Below are positions 45,021 through 54,985 of a stretch of 64,000 bases of DNA, piece by piece. The notes beneath the pieces were generated by a model, which saw only the letters and a program-made list of their open reading frames with translations, did no database searches and was not told where the DNA came from. The position numbers and the translations under genes were made by a program. Origin of the DNA: Nitrospirae bacterium MYbin3 (GTDB lineage: Bacteria > Nitrospirota > Thermodesulfovibrionia > Thermodesulfovibrionales > Dissulfurispiraceae); assembly GCA_002753335.1 (NCBI GenBank), contig PEAD01000012.1:1-64000 (forward strand), read 5' to 3'. Every line of letters begins with the position of its first letter. The stretch's first letter is position 1.

Positions 45021-46589
45021 ATGGAAAAAAGAATGTTTCTCGCCATAATCATTTCGGTTGCGATACTTATAGGTTCGCAGTATTTTTATATGCAGTTCAT
45101 GCCTCCTCCGCCTCTTCCTGATAATACGAGCTTAAGCGAAAAGAATACCAAAGAAACCCAGCCACAGCCGCCGCAACAGATGGCTGCAGGGACAACAGAT
45201 GCACAGAAGCCCGCAAAACAGATTGCGGGTAAGCCTACAGCACCAGCGGTCGTTAAAGAGATTAAGGTTGAAACCGATTTTTATACGGTTGTTCTGACAT
45301 CACAGGGCGCTTCGGTTAAATCAGTAGCGCTCAAACATTATAAAGACAAAGATGGCAAACCGATAGTTCTTAAATCGGATGATATGCTTAGACCATTGTC
45401 TTTAGGTCATGACGACAGCTTCGGTCTTGCAGGCGCATTGTTTAGCACCTCCAGTGGCGACATAACTCTGCAATCCCCTGCCAAACCGGCTTCGGTGGTT
45501 TTCGAATATTCGTCAGAAGGCCGTTCTATCCGCAGAACCTATACATTTATTTCCGGCACATATGGGATTGATGTCAAGGATGAAACGAGCGGTATTCCGT
45601 CATATTGGGTTGCTCTTGGCAAAGATTTTGGCGTTTACGAAAAAGACGATTCGGTGCATTTCGGGCCGGTTGTTTTGAGGGATACAGACAGAGATGAATA
45701 TACGCAAGGAAAAGTAAAGGAGCCCAAGGTTTACAATGCCGGAGTAAAGTGGCTTGCGCAGGAAGATAAATATTTCTTTGCCTCTATTATTCCTAAAGGG
45801 GCCCTGCAGGAGACCAAAATATGGGACAGGCAAAACGATATTGTCGCTGCGATTAAGGTTGGCGGCGGCTCGAACAACTATATGTTTTATGCAGGCCCCA
45901 AGGAACATGACAACCTGAAAAAGTTAGGAGTAGGACTGGAGCATATAGTTGATTTTGGAATGTTCTCGATACTCGCTCTGCCGCTTTTTTGGCTGCTTAA
46001 GGTCTTCTACAATGTGACGCATAATTACGGTATTGCCATAACTATCGTAACTGTCATTGTCAGGATTCCTTTCATCCCTATAATCAATAAGGGACAGGCC
46101 TCGATGAAGCGTATGCAGGAGATTCAGCCGAAGATGGCCGAAATTAAGGAAAAATACAAGAACGACCCTCAGAAAATGCAGAAAGAAACCATGGAGCTTT
46201 ACAAAAAGCACAAGGTGAATCCGTTCGGCGGATGTCTGCCTATGCTTCTTCAGATCCCGGTATTCTTTGCCCTATATAAGGTGCTGCTTCTTGCCATAGA
46301 ACTCAGGAATGCGCCTTTAGCCCTTTGGGTGACCGATCTGGCATCAAAAGACCCATACTATGTGCTGCCTATAATCATGGGCGCCACAATGGTTATACAG
46401 CAGAAGATGACGCCTTCTGCAATGGATCCGATGCAGCAGAAGATGATGATGCTTATGCCGGTAGTATTTACTTTTATGTTTTTGACATTCCCGTCTGGGC
46501 TTGTTTTGTACTGGCTGGTAAACAATGTCCTGAGCATAATTCAGCAGTACTTTGTGAACAAGAAGGCCGAAAAAACCGCCGCAGCCTAA
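45021..46589 (+). CDS. yidC: Membrane protein insertase YidC
   Basis: Inner-membrane insertase of the Gram-negative type (522 aa): N-terminal helix (FLAIIISVAILIGSQYFYM), a Pro/Gln-rich linker, a large periplasmic beta-domain (about 75-330), and the C-terminal five-helix core with the hydrophilic-groove arginine region TVIVRIPFIPI, the coiled-coil loop MKRMQEIQPKMAEIKEKYK, and NPFGGCLPMLLQIPVFFALY. The usual downstream jag and mnmE genes are absent; a terminator follows. Confidence 0.96.
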   Translation: MEKRMFLAIIISVAILIGSQYFYMQFMPPPPLPDNTSLSEKNTKETQPQPPQQMAAGTTDAQKPAKQIAGKPTAPAVVKEIKVETDFYTVVLTSQGASVKSVALKHYKDKDGKPIVLKSDDMLRPLSLGHDDSFGLAGALFSTSSGDITLQSPAKPASVVFEYSSEGRSIRRTYTFISGTYGIDVKDETSGIPSYWVALGKDFGVYEKDDSVHFGPVVLRDTDRDEYTQGKVKEPKVYNAGVKWLAQEDKYFFASIIPKGALQETKIWDRQNDIVAAIKVGGGSNNYMFYAGPKEHDNLKKLGVGLEHIVDFGMFSILALPLFWLLKVFYNVTHNYGIAITIVTVIVRIPFIPIINKGQASMKRMQEIQPKMAEIKEKYKNDPQKMQKETMELYKKHKVNPFGGCLPMLLQIPVFFALYKVLLLAIELRNAPLALWVTDLASKDPYYVLPIIMGATMVIQQKMTPSAMDPMQQKMMMLMPVVFTFMFLTFPSGLVLYWLVNNVLSIIQQYFVNKKAEKTAAA

Positions 46590-46604
46590 GATTATGCTTA
46601 CTAT

Positions 46605-46655
46605 ATAAAGGCATCAAAGTACATGATCATGTGCTTTGATGCCTTTATATTTTTG
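46605..46655 (+). terminator. Terminator after yidC
   Basis: Long stem TAAAGGCATCAAAG / CTTTGATGCCTTTA around a palindromic ACATGATCATGT centre, then TATTTTTG. Confidence 0.85.
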
Positions 46656-46697
46656 CTTTATCTGTAGAAATTTAGTATTGTAAAACAACTTTATTTT

Positions 46698-47939
46698 ATG
46701 GAGAGGTTTTTGAAGAAACCACTGGTATTTTATCTTATTGATGATGACTTGGATGTTTTGACCCTTGTTAGGTTTTTGCTGGAAGACGCCGGTTATCAGG
46801 TATATTCTTCAACTTCGAGCAAAAAGGCTGTTGAGGAGATAATCGCAAAACGCCCCGATGTGGTGTTGACAGACATAATGATGCCTGAACTTGATGGCTT
46901 TGAAGTCTGCAAAAAACTCCGTGAGGTCGACGAACTTAAGAACACAAAAATAATAATGCTCACAGCAAAGACATATGATTTTGATCGCAGAAGGGCGCAT
47001 CAATTAGGGGCTGATGACTATGTGCACAAACCCTTTATTACAGAAACTTTTGTAGCACAAATAGAAGCATTGATAGCAGACCGCATGACCCTAACTTACT
47101 GGGGAGTCAGGGGTACACTACCTGTGCCGGGCAATAGAGCGCTGCGTTATGGCGGAAACACATCATGCGTTACGCTTTCTTTTAAAGATGATCAGTTTTT
47201 TGTTTTTGATGCCGGCACCGGGATAAAGGAGCTGTCAGACCATCTGCTGTCTCAGGGAAAGTTGAAAAGCTCTGCGAAAATTTTTATTTCGCACCCTCAT
47301 TGGGATCACATAAACGCTTTGCCTTTTTTTGCTCCAATGTACATACAGGGAGGAGAATTCGAGATCTGCGGGCCTCTGCAGGGCGATATGACAATGCGCG
47401 AGATGATAAGCTACCAGATGGACAGCATTTATTTTCCGATCACTATTCGTGAATTCGGAGCAAGGGTTTATTTCAGAAATCTTCGTGAAGAAAAAATATC
47501 ATATGATGGTACGGACATATCAACCATGCTTTTGACCCATCCTGGAAATTGTTTAGGGTATCGCATAAAGCGTAAAGACACCACTGTATGCTACGTGACC
47601 GACAATGAGTTGTTTCTTGACGGAGCTCCAGAATTTAATGCAACTCAATTCAATAAATTGGTATCTTTTGTGCAAGGTGCAGATATTCTTATCACAGACA
47701 CCACATACAGTGATGAAGAGTACAAAACAAAGGTGGGATGGGGGCATTCCTGTGCAAGTCAGGTGGCTCGTCTTGCACATAATGCAGGAGTTGGGACGCT
47801 CCATCTTTTCCATCACGACCCCAGCCAAGACGATGATGCTATAGATAAAAAACTGGCTCAGGCAGAAAAGGCTTTAAAAGAGCTGGGATCTTCAACAAAA
47901 TGCATCGCACCTGCAGAACGTGACAGCTTTACCATATGA
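46698..47939 (+). CDS. Receiver domain fused to a metallo-beta-lactamase-fold hydrolase
   Basis: A 413-residue response regulator with an enzymatic output. The receiver (about 8-125) has the acidic patch IDDD, phospho-acceptor D59 (VLTDIMMPELDG), and the lysine in YVHKPF. The second domain (130-413) is an MBL-fold hydrolase related to RNase Z or class II phosphodiesterases: YWGVRGTLPVPG, YGGNTSC, FDAGTG, the metal site SHPHWDHI (H199, H201, D203, H204), and later histidines in THPGN and HLFHHDP. A nucleotide substrate such as a cyclic nucleotide is plausible but unproven. It is monocistronic after the yidC terminator. Confidence 0.88.
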   Translation: MERFLKKPLVFYLIDDDLDVLTLVRFLLEDAGYQVYSSTSSKKAVEEIIAKRPDVVLTDIMMPELDGFEVCKKLREVDELKNTKIIMLTAKTYDFDRRRAHQLGADDYVHKPFITETFVAQIEALIADRMTLTYWGVRGTLPVPGNRALRYGGNTSCVTLSFKDDQFFVFDAGTGIKELSDHLLSQGKLKSSAKIFISHPHWDHINALPFFAPMYIQGGEFEICGPLQGDMTMREMISYQMDSIYFPITIREFGARVYFRNLREEKISYDGTDISTMLLTHPGNCLGYRIKRKDTTVCYVTDNELFLDGAPEFNATQFNKLVSFVQGADILITDTTYSDEEYKTKVGWGHSCASQVARLAHNAGVGTLHLFHHDPSQDDDAIDKKLAQAEKALKELGSSTKCIAPAERDSFTI

Positions 47940-47967
47940 CGTGGATGCTGCTTCATAGACGCAGGAA

Positions 47968-48270
47968 CTACTCGTAAACTATTTCCAAACGGTCGAGGTA
48001 GTCAGTAAGTTCGTCGATCAGTTTTTTTATCTCAGTGCCGTCACCGCTTTTTGCTGCGCTCTCAAGTGTTCTGCCCATTTCGGTTATCTTGTCAAACCCA
48101 TAACCGCTGCCCGAACCCTTCAGGTCATGACCTATTTTGCGCAAGCCATCATAATCGTTTTTTGCCAGCGCCTCACTCAACAAACCAATATCCCTGTGTC
48201 TGTTGTCGATATATCCCGGTACAAGGTCTGCTATATCAGGGTCGACCTTTACAATGATTTTCTCAGGCAT
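47968..48270 (-). CDS. Stand-alone HPt phosphotransfer protein
   Basis: A 100-residue four-helix HPt domain with phospho-acceptor H48 in GHDLKGSGSGYGF. It lacks any kinase part and would shuttle phosphate between the hybrid kinase REC (49270 gene) and the REC-GGDEF protein (48287 gene), both directly upstream on the same strand. Confidence 0.9.
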   Translation of the reverse strand: MPEKIIVKVDPDIADLVPGYIDNRHRDIGLLSEALAKNDYDGLRKIGHDLKGSGSGYGFDKITEMGRTLESAAKSGDGTEIKKLIDELTDYLDRLEIVYE

Positions 48271-48286
48271 GTTTCACCTCACTTTA

Positions 48287-49273
48287 TTAACCTTTTCCAT
48301 CATAATATTCCGCCCTGTTCCTTCCTTTTTCCTTTGCTTTGTAAAGAGCCTTGTCAGCTTCGTTGATAAGCTTTTCTGTTGATGACTCCATTGTCGGGAC
48401 AACGGATGAGACCCCCAAGCTTAAGCTCACCAGACCGTATGAAGACTTGTCATGAGGAATACTCAGGGAAAAAATATTTTGACGCATCTTCTCTGCAAGC
48501 TGCATTCCGCCCTCTTTGCCTGTGTCTTGCAGCACAACGATAAACTCTTCTCCCCCATATCGCGCTACCAGATCTCCCGGTCTATGAACCGCAGCCTTTA
48601 AAACAGCCGCAACCTTTTTGATTACTTCATCTCCGGCCTGATGCCCATGTGTGTCGTTATAGAGTTTAAAATGGTCGATGTCAGCCATGATTATTGACAG
48701 AGAGGCCTCATTCCTGACTGCACGGCGCCATTCTTCATAAAGGTAATGGTCAAGGAAGCGTCTGTTTGCGATATTTGTAAGGCTGTCGATGGCAGATAAA
48801 GTCTGCAGCATTTTGTTTGCGGTTTCGAGCTGCTGCATCGTCTCAAGCAGCTCTTTTTCGCGGGCTTTTCTCTGGTCCATTTCGTGCTTCAATCTCAGTG
48901 CGGAACTGACTCTCGCCAGGAGTTCTTCTTTTTTAAAAGGTTTTTTGATATAGTCCATAGCTCCAACTGCAAAGGAGTTCTGTAGATCCTGAACTGTTTC
49001 GTTGGCCGTGAGCATGATTATCGGGATATCTTTAAAAGCCTCGTGATTCTTAATTGTCATTGTAAGCTCGATGCCGTTAATTCCGGGCATCATGATATCC
49101 ATTAGTATCAGTTCTATATCATTGTTAGGACTCAGATTCTCAGATAATCCGACAAAAGTCATTGCTTCTTCAGCAGAGCTGCAGCTAACTAAATCCTTAT
49201 AGCCTGCGTTCTTCAGGAAGGTTTCTGTAATATTAATAATATCTCTGGAGTCGTCTATAATCAGAATACTCAT
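48287..49273 (-). CDS. Response regulator diguanylate cyclase (REC-GGDEF)
   Basis: A 328-residue c-di-GMP synthase: receiver with D59 ([13 protein letters not shown]) and K in YIKKPF, coiled-coil linker (about 130-160), GGDEF with GGEEF at 240-244 and inhibitory RxxD (R231-D234). The start ATGA overlaps the hybrid kinase stop, so it is the probable output of that kinase, with HPt as relay. Close in build to the 5140 protein, suggesting that the two kinase-cyclase pairs arose from a common module. Confidence 0.94.
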   Translation of the reverse strand: MSILIIDDSRDIINITETFLKNAGYKDLVSCSSAEEAMTFVGLSENLSPNNDIELILMDIMMPGINGIELTMTIKNHEAFKDIPIIMLTANETVQDLQNSFAVGAMDYIKKPFKKEELLARVSSALRLKHEMDQRKAREKELLETMQQLETANKMLQTLSAIDSLTNIANRRFLDHYLYEEWRRAVRNEASLSIIMADIDHFKLYNDTHGHQAGDEVIKKVAAVLKAAVHRPGDLVARYGGEEFIVVLQDTGKEGGMQLAEKMRQNIFSLSIPHDKSSYGLVSLSLGVSSVVPTMESSTEKLINEADKALYKAKEKGRNRAEYYDGKG

Positions 49274-51720
49274 AGGTTTCCGTGCCTTGCTATCGCCTCA
49301 AACAGCGTCGCTTTTTTTATAGGTTTTGTGAGATGCCCGTCGCATCCGGCCACCATGCTTTTCTGCTCATCTTCTTTCATTGCGTGTGCCGTAAGTGCAA
49401 TAATAGGCGTCCTTTTTTTGTTGTCCTTAAGTTCTATTTCACGAATATGCCTTGTGGCATCATACCCATCCATCACCGGCATTTGTACATCCATTAAAAT
49501 AATATCATACTTGCCTGCCCTGAATTTTTCTACCGCGATCTCCCCATTTTCTGCCGTTTCGACAGTATGCACCGTCTTTTTCAGATACGAAAGCATGAGG
49601 AGGCGGTTGTCCTCATTGTCCTCGACAAGCAGTATGTTCAAGGCTTTTTCTCCGCTTTTTTGACTGGAGGAGGAAGAAACCGCTTCAGCTTTTTTTGAGG
49701 ATATTTTTTCTGCTTTACCGACTTCAAACTGCGCTGTGAAAAGGAATGTGCTGCCTTTGCCGATTTCGCTCTCCACCCATATTTTGCCGCCCATAAGTTC
49801 GACCAGTTTTTTTGAAATGGCAAGGCCGAGGCCTGTGCCGCCGTATTTTCTGGTTGTTGACGAATCGGCCTGCGTGAATTTATCGAATATGATGCTCGCT
49901 TTTTCGGGTGGAATTCCGATTCCGGTATCCTTCACAGAGAAGCGCAGTTCTACTATTTCAGAGCCTTGAGAGGTATTAACCGAACTCAGTTTTTCAACAC
50001 CGATCACAATCTCACCCTGCTCGGTGAATTTTATTGAATTGCCTACAAGATTTATAAGAATCTGCATCAGGCGATGAGGGTCTCCGATTAGGTCGGTAGG
50101 AACATCATTAAGCAGTGTACAGCCTATACGGATGCCTTTTGCAACCGCCTTTACCGACATGAGTTCACATAATGTCTTAAGAATAGAGTTAAGGTCTAGT
50201 TGTGTATTCTCAAGGACTATAAGGTCCGCTTCCACCTTGGACAGGTCCAGTATGTCATTTATTAGGCCGAGAAGATTTTCACCAGCATTACGCGATATGT
50301 CAACATACTTGCGCTGCTCCGCATTCAATTCAGACTCCAGCAGAAGGTCGGCCATGCCGATTATTGCATTCATGGGCGTCCTTATTTCATGGCTCATAGA
50401 GGCCAGAAAATCGCTTTTAGCCTTGTTTGCTTGCTCCGCCTCCTCTTTTGCTTTTTGCAATGCCTCTTCGTATTGCTTGCGCTCTGTTATATCACGGATG
50501 ATTCCGGTGAAAATGCGGCGATTGGTCAGAAATACCTCGCTTACTGATAGCTCTATCGGGAAGGTTGTTCCATCTTTGCTTTTACCGACCACTTCACGCC
50601 CGACACCGATAATGCGCTTATTGCCTGTAGTGAGATAGTTTTTCATGTAATTGTTGTGATTGCTGTGGAAGGGTTCCGGCATAAGCATCTTGATGTTCTT
50701 TCCGATTACTTCAAGCGCGTCATAGCCGAATATTTTTTCGGCAGAAGCATTAAAGCTTTCAATTAGCCCGTCTTCATTTATGGTGATAATTGCATCCACT
50801 GTATTGTTCAGAACAGTGCTCAGCCTGCGTTCTCGTTCCTGCAGCATCAATTGGCCCAGTTTCTGCTCTGTTATATCCATCCCTATGCCGAGAAATCCTC
50901 TGACATTTGCTTTCTCATCAAAAAGGGAAGTAACCGAAAGCCGCACCTTGAATTTGCTGCCGTCTTTCCTAATATAAGTCCATTCGTTTTCATCCGGAAC
51001 TCCATGTCGGGCCTTTGCCACTAAGACCTCAAACCCCGGTTTTATTTCAACGCCCAATTCTGCTGAAAGTTCTTTTGCCCTTGCAGTCACTTCTTCAGGG
51101 GCATGGATAATTGCCGGGGTTAACTTATTTACTACTTCCTCAGACCTATAGCCAAGCATATTCTCAGCAGCACGGTTGAAAGTCAATATTGTGCCTTCAG
51201 AGTCTGTGGATATAATCGTAAAGTTTGCGCTGTCCAGAATGGTTTTTATAAGCTCATTGCTCTCCCTGAGTTCTGATGTTCTTTCTTTTACGATTTTTTC
51301 AGTTCTTCTCTGTTGGCCTGATAGGGCTAGCAGAAAAGAACTCAGAAGTCCGCTAAAAAAAAGTCCTCCGGCCAGCAGGCTCCAAGATTGCAATGACTTT
51401 GTTCTAATGATATATTCTTCGGAAGGCCAGAAACGGATGCTCCAACCCCTATCGGCAACCCTTATGTGCTCTAAATGCCAGGTTTTTGAAGGTGAAGGCT
51501 CTTTTGTGTTTGTGACGGTATTGTTTGAGTAGAGAAATTTGTCTGTGCCCTCTGTATCATCATCATAGATGCTTAAATTTATTTCCTTAATTTTGAGATT
51601 ATCAAGAGAGTGTTGAATCATTTTTTCGATTATCAAAGCGCCTGTTATGTATCCTTTGAATATCGTATTAGGTTTTTTAATATCTGCGTCGATTGAATTG
51701 TGGATAAAAAGCGGGGTCAT
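49270..51720 (-). CDS. Downstream part of interrupted hybrid kinase: CHASE end-TM-PAS-PAS-HisKA-HATPase-REC
   Basis: An 816-residue frame that is not a natural N-terminus: its first 80 residues ([28 protein letters not shown]) are the end of a CHASE sensor domain, whose beginning lies upstream in the same reading frame beyond a TGA at 51889-51891. Then follow a membrane helix (about 112-135), two PAS domains (about 155-280, 285-405), HisKA with HEIRTPMN (H444), HATPase ([16 protein letters not shown]), and REC with D744 ([11 protein letters not shown]). If the stop is real, only reinitiation would produce this part, without most of its sensor. Confidence 0.88.
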   Translation of the reverse strand: MTPLFIHNSIDADIKKPNTIFKGYITGALIIEKMIQHSLDNLKIKEINLSIYDDDTEGTDKFLYSNNTVTNTKEPSPSKTWHLEHIRVADRGWSIRFWPSEEYIIRTKSLQSWSLLAGGLFFSGLLSSFLLALSGQQRRTEKIVKERTSELRESNELIKTILDSANFTIISTDSEGTILTFNRAAENMLGYRSEEVVNKLTPAIIHAPEEVTARAKELSAELGVEIKPGFEVLVAKARHGVPDENEWTYIRKDGSKFKVRLSVTSLFDEKANVRGFLGIGMDITEQKLGQLMLQERERRLSTVLNNTVDAIITINEDGLIESFNASAEKIFGYDALEVIGKNIKMLMPEPFHSNHNNYMKNYLTTGNKRIIGVGREVVGKSKDGTTFPIELSVSEVFLTNRRIFTGIIRDITERKQYEEALQKAKEEAEQANKAKSDFLASMSHEIRTPMNAIIGMADLLLESELNAEQRKYVDISRNAGENLLGLINDILDLSKVEADLIVLENTQLDLNSILKTLCELMSVKAVAKGIRIGCTLLNDVPTDLIGDPHRLMQILINLVGNSIKFTEQGEIVIGVEKLSSVNTSQGSEIVELRFSVKDTGIGIPPEKASIIFDKFTQADSSTTRKYGGTGLGLAISKKLVELMGGKIWVESEIGKGSTFLFTAQFEVGKAEKISSKKAEAVSSSSSQKSGEKALNILLVEDNEDNRLLMLSYLKKTVHTVETAENGEIAVEKFRAGKYDIILMDVQMPVMDGYDATRHIREIELKDNKKRTPIIALTAHAMKEDEQKSMVAGCDGHLTKPIKKATLFEAIARHGNL

Positions 51721-51888
51721 GAATAGAAAACCGTAGCGTTTTTTATCATCCTGAACCAGTTCAATTCTTTCGGTCGCAACAATATTGTTTGTGTCGTGTG
51801 CTTTTTTAAGAGCAGCTAAGCGCTTGGGGTTTGACGCGAGATCGAAGCCGAAGGCTTTCTCATTGCCTTTGTATGGTTCAAGATAATC

Positions 51889-51891
51889 TCA
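51889..51891 (-). other. In-frame TGA interrupting the MASE1-CHASE hybrid kinase gene
   Basis: The frame reads SAYVP[24 protein letters not shown] and continues without shift to the 51720 ATG (57 codons). The DYLEP and GFDLASNP parts are CHASE consensus, so the break is one nonsense codon in an otherwise intact gene of about 1204 sense codons. Confidence 0.93.
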
Positions 51892-52887
51892 AGGGACATA
51901 GGCGGAACGTTTTGAGGCCGGAACGAGTTTGCCGCTATGGTCTCTCTCTGCTATAAAAAATGAAGGGTAACCGTCGCGCCTTGCCGTAGCTTCATATTTT
52001 AATCTTTCGGAATTTGGAACATTTGGCGCCCATGAAAGGACCTGGACTCCTTTATGTTTCGACAAAGACTCCTCTGTAAAAATTTTAAACATCTTTCTGT
52101 CAATATTTCCGGAACTTCTGAAGAAACTCGCAATCGATCTTATTATGTCCTCATGTATATGAACGTCGGTCTGAATTGATAAAGCCATTATTTTGGCTTG
52201 GGCATTAAATTCTGCTCTGATTCTGTCTTCTTCTTCTTTGCTTGCATAAATATATGAAAAAATCGAAAGCATAAGTGTTATAAGAAGAGGCAGTGCAACA
52301 GATATTTTTCTTTTCCTCCAAGTTTCTGCTGGTTCGGCGAACCATATAAACATCAGGGGAGTGGCTATAATAACTCCGATTACATCACCCACCCACCAAG
52401 TCAGCCAGTTGATGAGAAGTCCTGTTTTGGTCATGACCCCGGCCGATATAAGTGTCGATGTTCCTATGGTAGCGCTCGAGATGCAGGCTATTGGGGCGCC
52501 AAGAATGAAAAACTTGGCTATTGTTTTTCCATCTTCCAGAGCATTCGGAAAGCCTACAAAACGTTTTATCAGAAACGCTCCGAAAAGGGCCTGAATTGCT
52601 GCGCCGCTTCCGATGCCTGATGATACAAGCAGTGATTTTAAAATGGTCTGAGAGCTTGATGTATCAAAAGAAAGTGAGAGGTTTATAAGAAAAGAGCCAA
52701 GCCAGACAGCAGGCCAGAGGCGGTAGCCATAAAGCAATAGACCGGCGAGGGCGACTCCAGATGCCGGGAAAATAGCGGTAGCATAACCGGGCGGCACGGC
52801 AAGAAGCAGGCCTAAACGCCCCGATAGAAAGTAGGCTGCTGCAAACCCTATAATTTTCATAACGGAACTATTTATACCGATGGGCAT
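51889..52887 (-). pseudogene. Upstream part of interrupted hybrid kinase: MASE1 and start of CHASE
   Basis: A 332-residue frame: about eight membrane helices of the MASE1 domain (GFAAAYFLSGRLGLLL, PPGYATAIFPASGVALAGLLL, LTWWVGDVIGVIIATPL) followed by the first half of a CHASE extracytoplasmic sensor (HEDIIRSIASFFRSSGNIDR, VQVLSWAPNVPNSER, DGYPSFFIAERD). It ends at an in-frame TGA, after which the same frame goes on as CHASE and kinase. No other damage is seen, so the loss is recent, artefactual or tolerated by readthrough. Confidence 0.85.
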
Positions 52888-52900
52888 AGTTGAAGAAATA

Positions 52901-53278
52901 TTATTTTTTTACCACTCCGCTGATTTTGTTGCCGATAATCTCTGCAGTGAACGGTTTGATAATATAGTCGGTTACCCCTAATTTCATGGCATTGAGAATG
53001 TATTCCTTTTCATTATGTGCGGTGACCATAATGAAAGGTATATCCTTAATGCCATCCTGTTCTTTCATCCATTTGAGTATTTCATCGCCATTCATTTCGG
53101 GCATCTCCCAATCGCACAGCACAACGTCGTATGTATTTACTTGGATCTTGCTTAGAGCATCCTTTCCGGAGCTTACCAAATCCATCTCGATATCAGGAAA
53201 GGACATTTTTAGAAACGATTTTATGAGCAGCCTCATTTCTGCCACATCGTCAATTACAAGAACCTTAAGCTTTTTCAT
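52901..53278 (-). CDS. Single-domain response regulator (CheY-like)
   Basis: A 125-residue receiver with DD at 10-11, phospho-acceptor D56 (VVLCDWEMPEMNG), switch Thr in MVTAHN and lysine in YIIKPF. It lies between the PilB-type ATPase gene (3 bases upstream on this strand) and the MASE1 kinase gene (13 bases downstream). The DWEMPEMNG pattern resembles chemotaxis and type IV pilus CheY proteins. Confidence 0.92.
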   Translation of the reverse strand: MKKLKVLVIDDVAEMRLLIKSFLKMSFPDIEMDLVSSGKDALSKIQVNTYDVVLCDWEMPEMNGDEILKWMKEQDGIKDIPFIMVTAHNEKEYILNAMKLGVTDYIIKPFTAEIIGNKISGVVKK

Positions 53279-53281
53279 ATT

Positions 53282-54985
53282 TTACAACTCCTCTTCAACA
53301 ACGGTTACCCTGTCCAGTTCTTCAACTGTTGTTAGACCACGCAGGACTTTTTTCATGCCGTCGTATCTTAGGGTTGTGTAGCCGGTTTTCTTTGCGCGCT
53401 CTTGTATTTCGAGGATGGATGCGCCTTTTGAAACAAGCTTTCTTATTTCGCTGTTCATGATGAAAATTTCGTGTATAGGGATGCGGCCTGAATATCCTGT
53501 TCCATTGCACTGCTCGCAACCCTTACCCCGATAGAAAACTACTTCGGTTTTGCCGTCGGAGATGAAGTAATCTTCGACCTCTTCAGGCGACAGGTTGTAT
53601 GGCTCTTTGCAGTTGTCGCATATTTTACGCACAAGCCTCTGTGCCATTACCCCTATAATTGAAGGAGCAACAAGAAACGGCTCCACTCCTATCTCCATTA
53701 GTCTTGTTACCGCTTGAAGCGAATTGTTGGTGTGCATGGTGGTAAGCACCAGATGTCCGGTAAGCGCCGCCTGTGAAGCGATCTTGGCCGTTTCTGCATC
53801 CCTGATTTCTCCCACGAGAATAATGTCAGGGTCCTGCCTGAGGAATGAGCGCAGGGCAGAGCCAAAGTCGAGATTGATGGTATGGTTTACCTGCACCTGA
53901 TTGACACCTGTAAGCCTGTACTCTACGGGGTCTTCTATGGTCATGATGTTGATTCCCGGTTTGTTGAGTGACTTCAGTACCGCATAAAGTGTAGTTGTTT
54001 TGCCCGAACCGGTTGGTCCGGTAACGAAAAAAACACCGTTTGGCGAGTCGATTATTCTATTGAGAGTTTTCATAACGGTAGTCGAAAAGTTCATCTCTGA
54101 AAGGTCAGGCACCTCTTTCTTCTTTATCTGACCGAGCACTCTTAATACAATTTTTTCACCATATATTGTAGGTACGCTCGAAAACCTGAAATCTGCTGAA
54201 TGGGTGGTCAATTCAAGGCTGACTCTGCCGTCCTGAGGCTTTCTCTTTTCGGTTATATCCAGTTTTGCGATTATCTTAAGTCGTGAAACAAGTGGAGCAA
54301 GAAGCCGCGAATCCAGTTTAAGCCTTTCTTGCAGGACACCGTCTATTCTAAACCGTATCTTGACCTTCTCCTCTTCAGGTTCGATATGGATGTCGCTTGC
54401 CCGCTCTTTCATCGCAAGCAAAAGCATATTTCTTACGAATTCAACCACCGCCTGATCCCCGGCAAGTTTTTTGAGCTGCTCCTCGGTTATAGTTGAAGTG
54501 CCTTTGAACAGGGCGCTTTCGGCAATTCGGTTTACCAGCTCGCTCAGGCCGCTGTCCGATTGGTAATTGATATCGATGGCATCTTTTATTTCGTCAGAGA
54601 AAGAAAACACAGGACTTACAGGACAGCCTGCCAAACGCTCCGCCTCTTTAAGCGCTAATGTATTAGTCGGGTTTGCGACAGCTATTGTAAGGGCATCACC
54701 GAGTTTGTAGAGCGGAAGCATAACATTGTTGCGCGCAAAATTTTCGGGGATTTTTTTTATCGCATCCGGCTTTATAAGTGTCTTTGCGATAGGGACGTAA
54801 GCTATGCCCAAGGAGTCCCCCCACATTTTGCCCAGCAAATCTCTTTTAGCTACACTTCCTTTGGCAAGGTAAGACAGGATGGCGCCGGCATTGCCGCCGA
54901 ATTTTTCATTGAGTCTTTCGGAATCCTCCTGAGTCAGTATATTTTCATCTATGAGCGCTTTTATGAAAGATGGATTCTTAAGCAT
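53282..54985 (-). CDS. Type IV pilus/type II secretion assembly ATPase (PilB/GspE family)
   Basis: A 567-residue extension ATPase. An N-terminal MshEN/T2SSE_N-like domain (about 1-150) with PLYKLGDALTIAVANPTN precedes the RecA-like motor: VVEFVRNMLLLAMKERASDIHIEP, Walker A GPTGSGKTTT, Asp box TIEDPVEY, Walker B DIILVGEIRDAETA, His box LTTMHTN, and the zinc CxxC pair (CDNCKEP, CEQCNGTG). MshEN domains can bind c-di-GMP. ATG 54985 overlaps the stop of the 49-codon gene by eight bases. No other pilus genes are nearby, so the system it serves is elsewhere. Confidence 0.92.
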   Translation of the reverse strand: MLKNPSFIKALIDENILTQEDSERLNEKFGGNAGAILSYLAKGSVAKRDLLGKMWGDSLGIAYVPIAKTLIKPDAIKKIPENFARNNVMLPLYKLGDALTIAVANPTNTLALKEAERLAGCPVSPVFSFSDEIKDAIDINYQSDSGLSELVNRIAESALFKGTSTITEEQLKKLAGDQAVVEFVRNMLLLAMKERASDIHIEPEEEKVKIRFRIDGVLQERLKLDSRLLAPLVSRLKIIAKLDITEKRKPQDGRVSLELTTHSADFRFSSVPTIYGEKIVLRVLGQIKKKEVPDLSEMNFSTTVMKTLNRIIDSPNGVFFVTGPTGSGKTTTLYAVLKSLNKPGINIMTIEDPVEYRLTGVNQVQVNHTINLDFGSALRSFLRQDPDIILVGEIRDAETAKIASQAALTGHLVLTTMHTNNSLQAVTRLMEIGVEPFLVAPSIIGVMAQRLVRKICDNCKEPYNLSPEEVEDYFISDGKTEVVFYRGKGCEQCNGTGYSGRIPIHEIFIMNSEIRKLVSKGASILEIQERAKKTGYTTLRYDGMKKVLRGLTTVEELDRVTVVEEEL

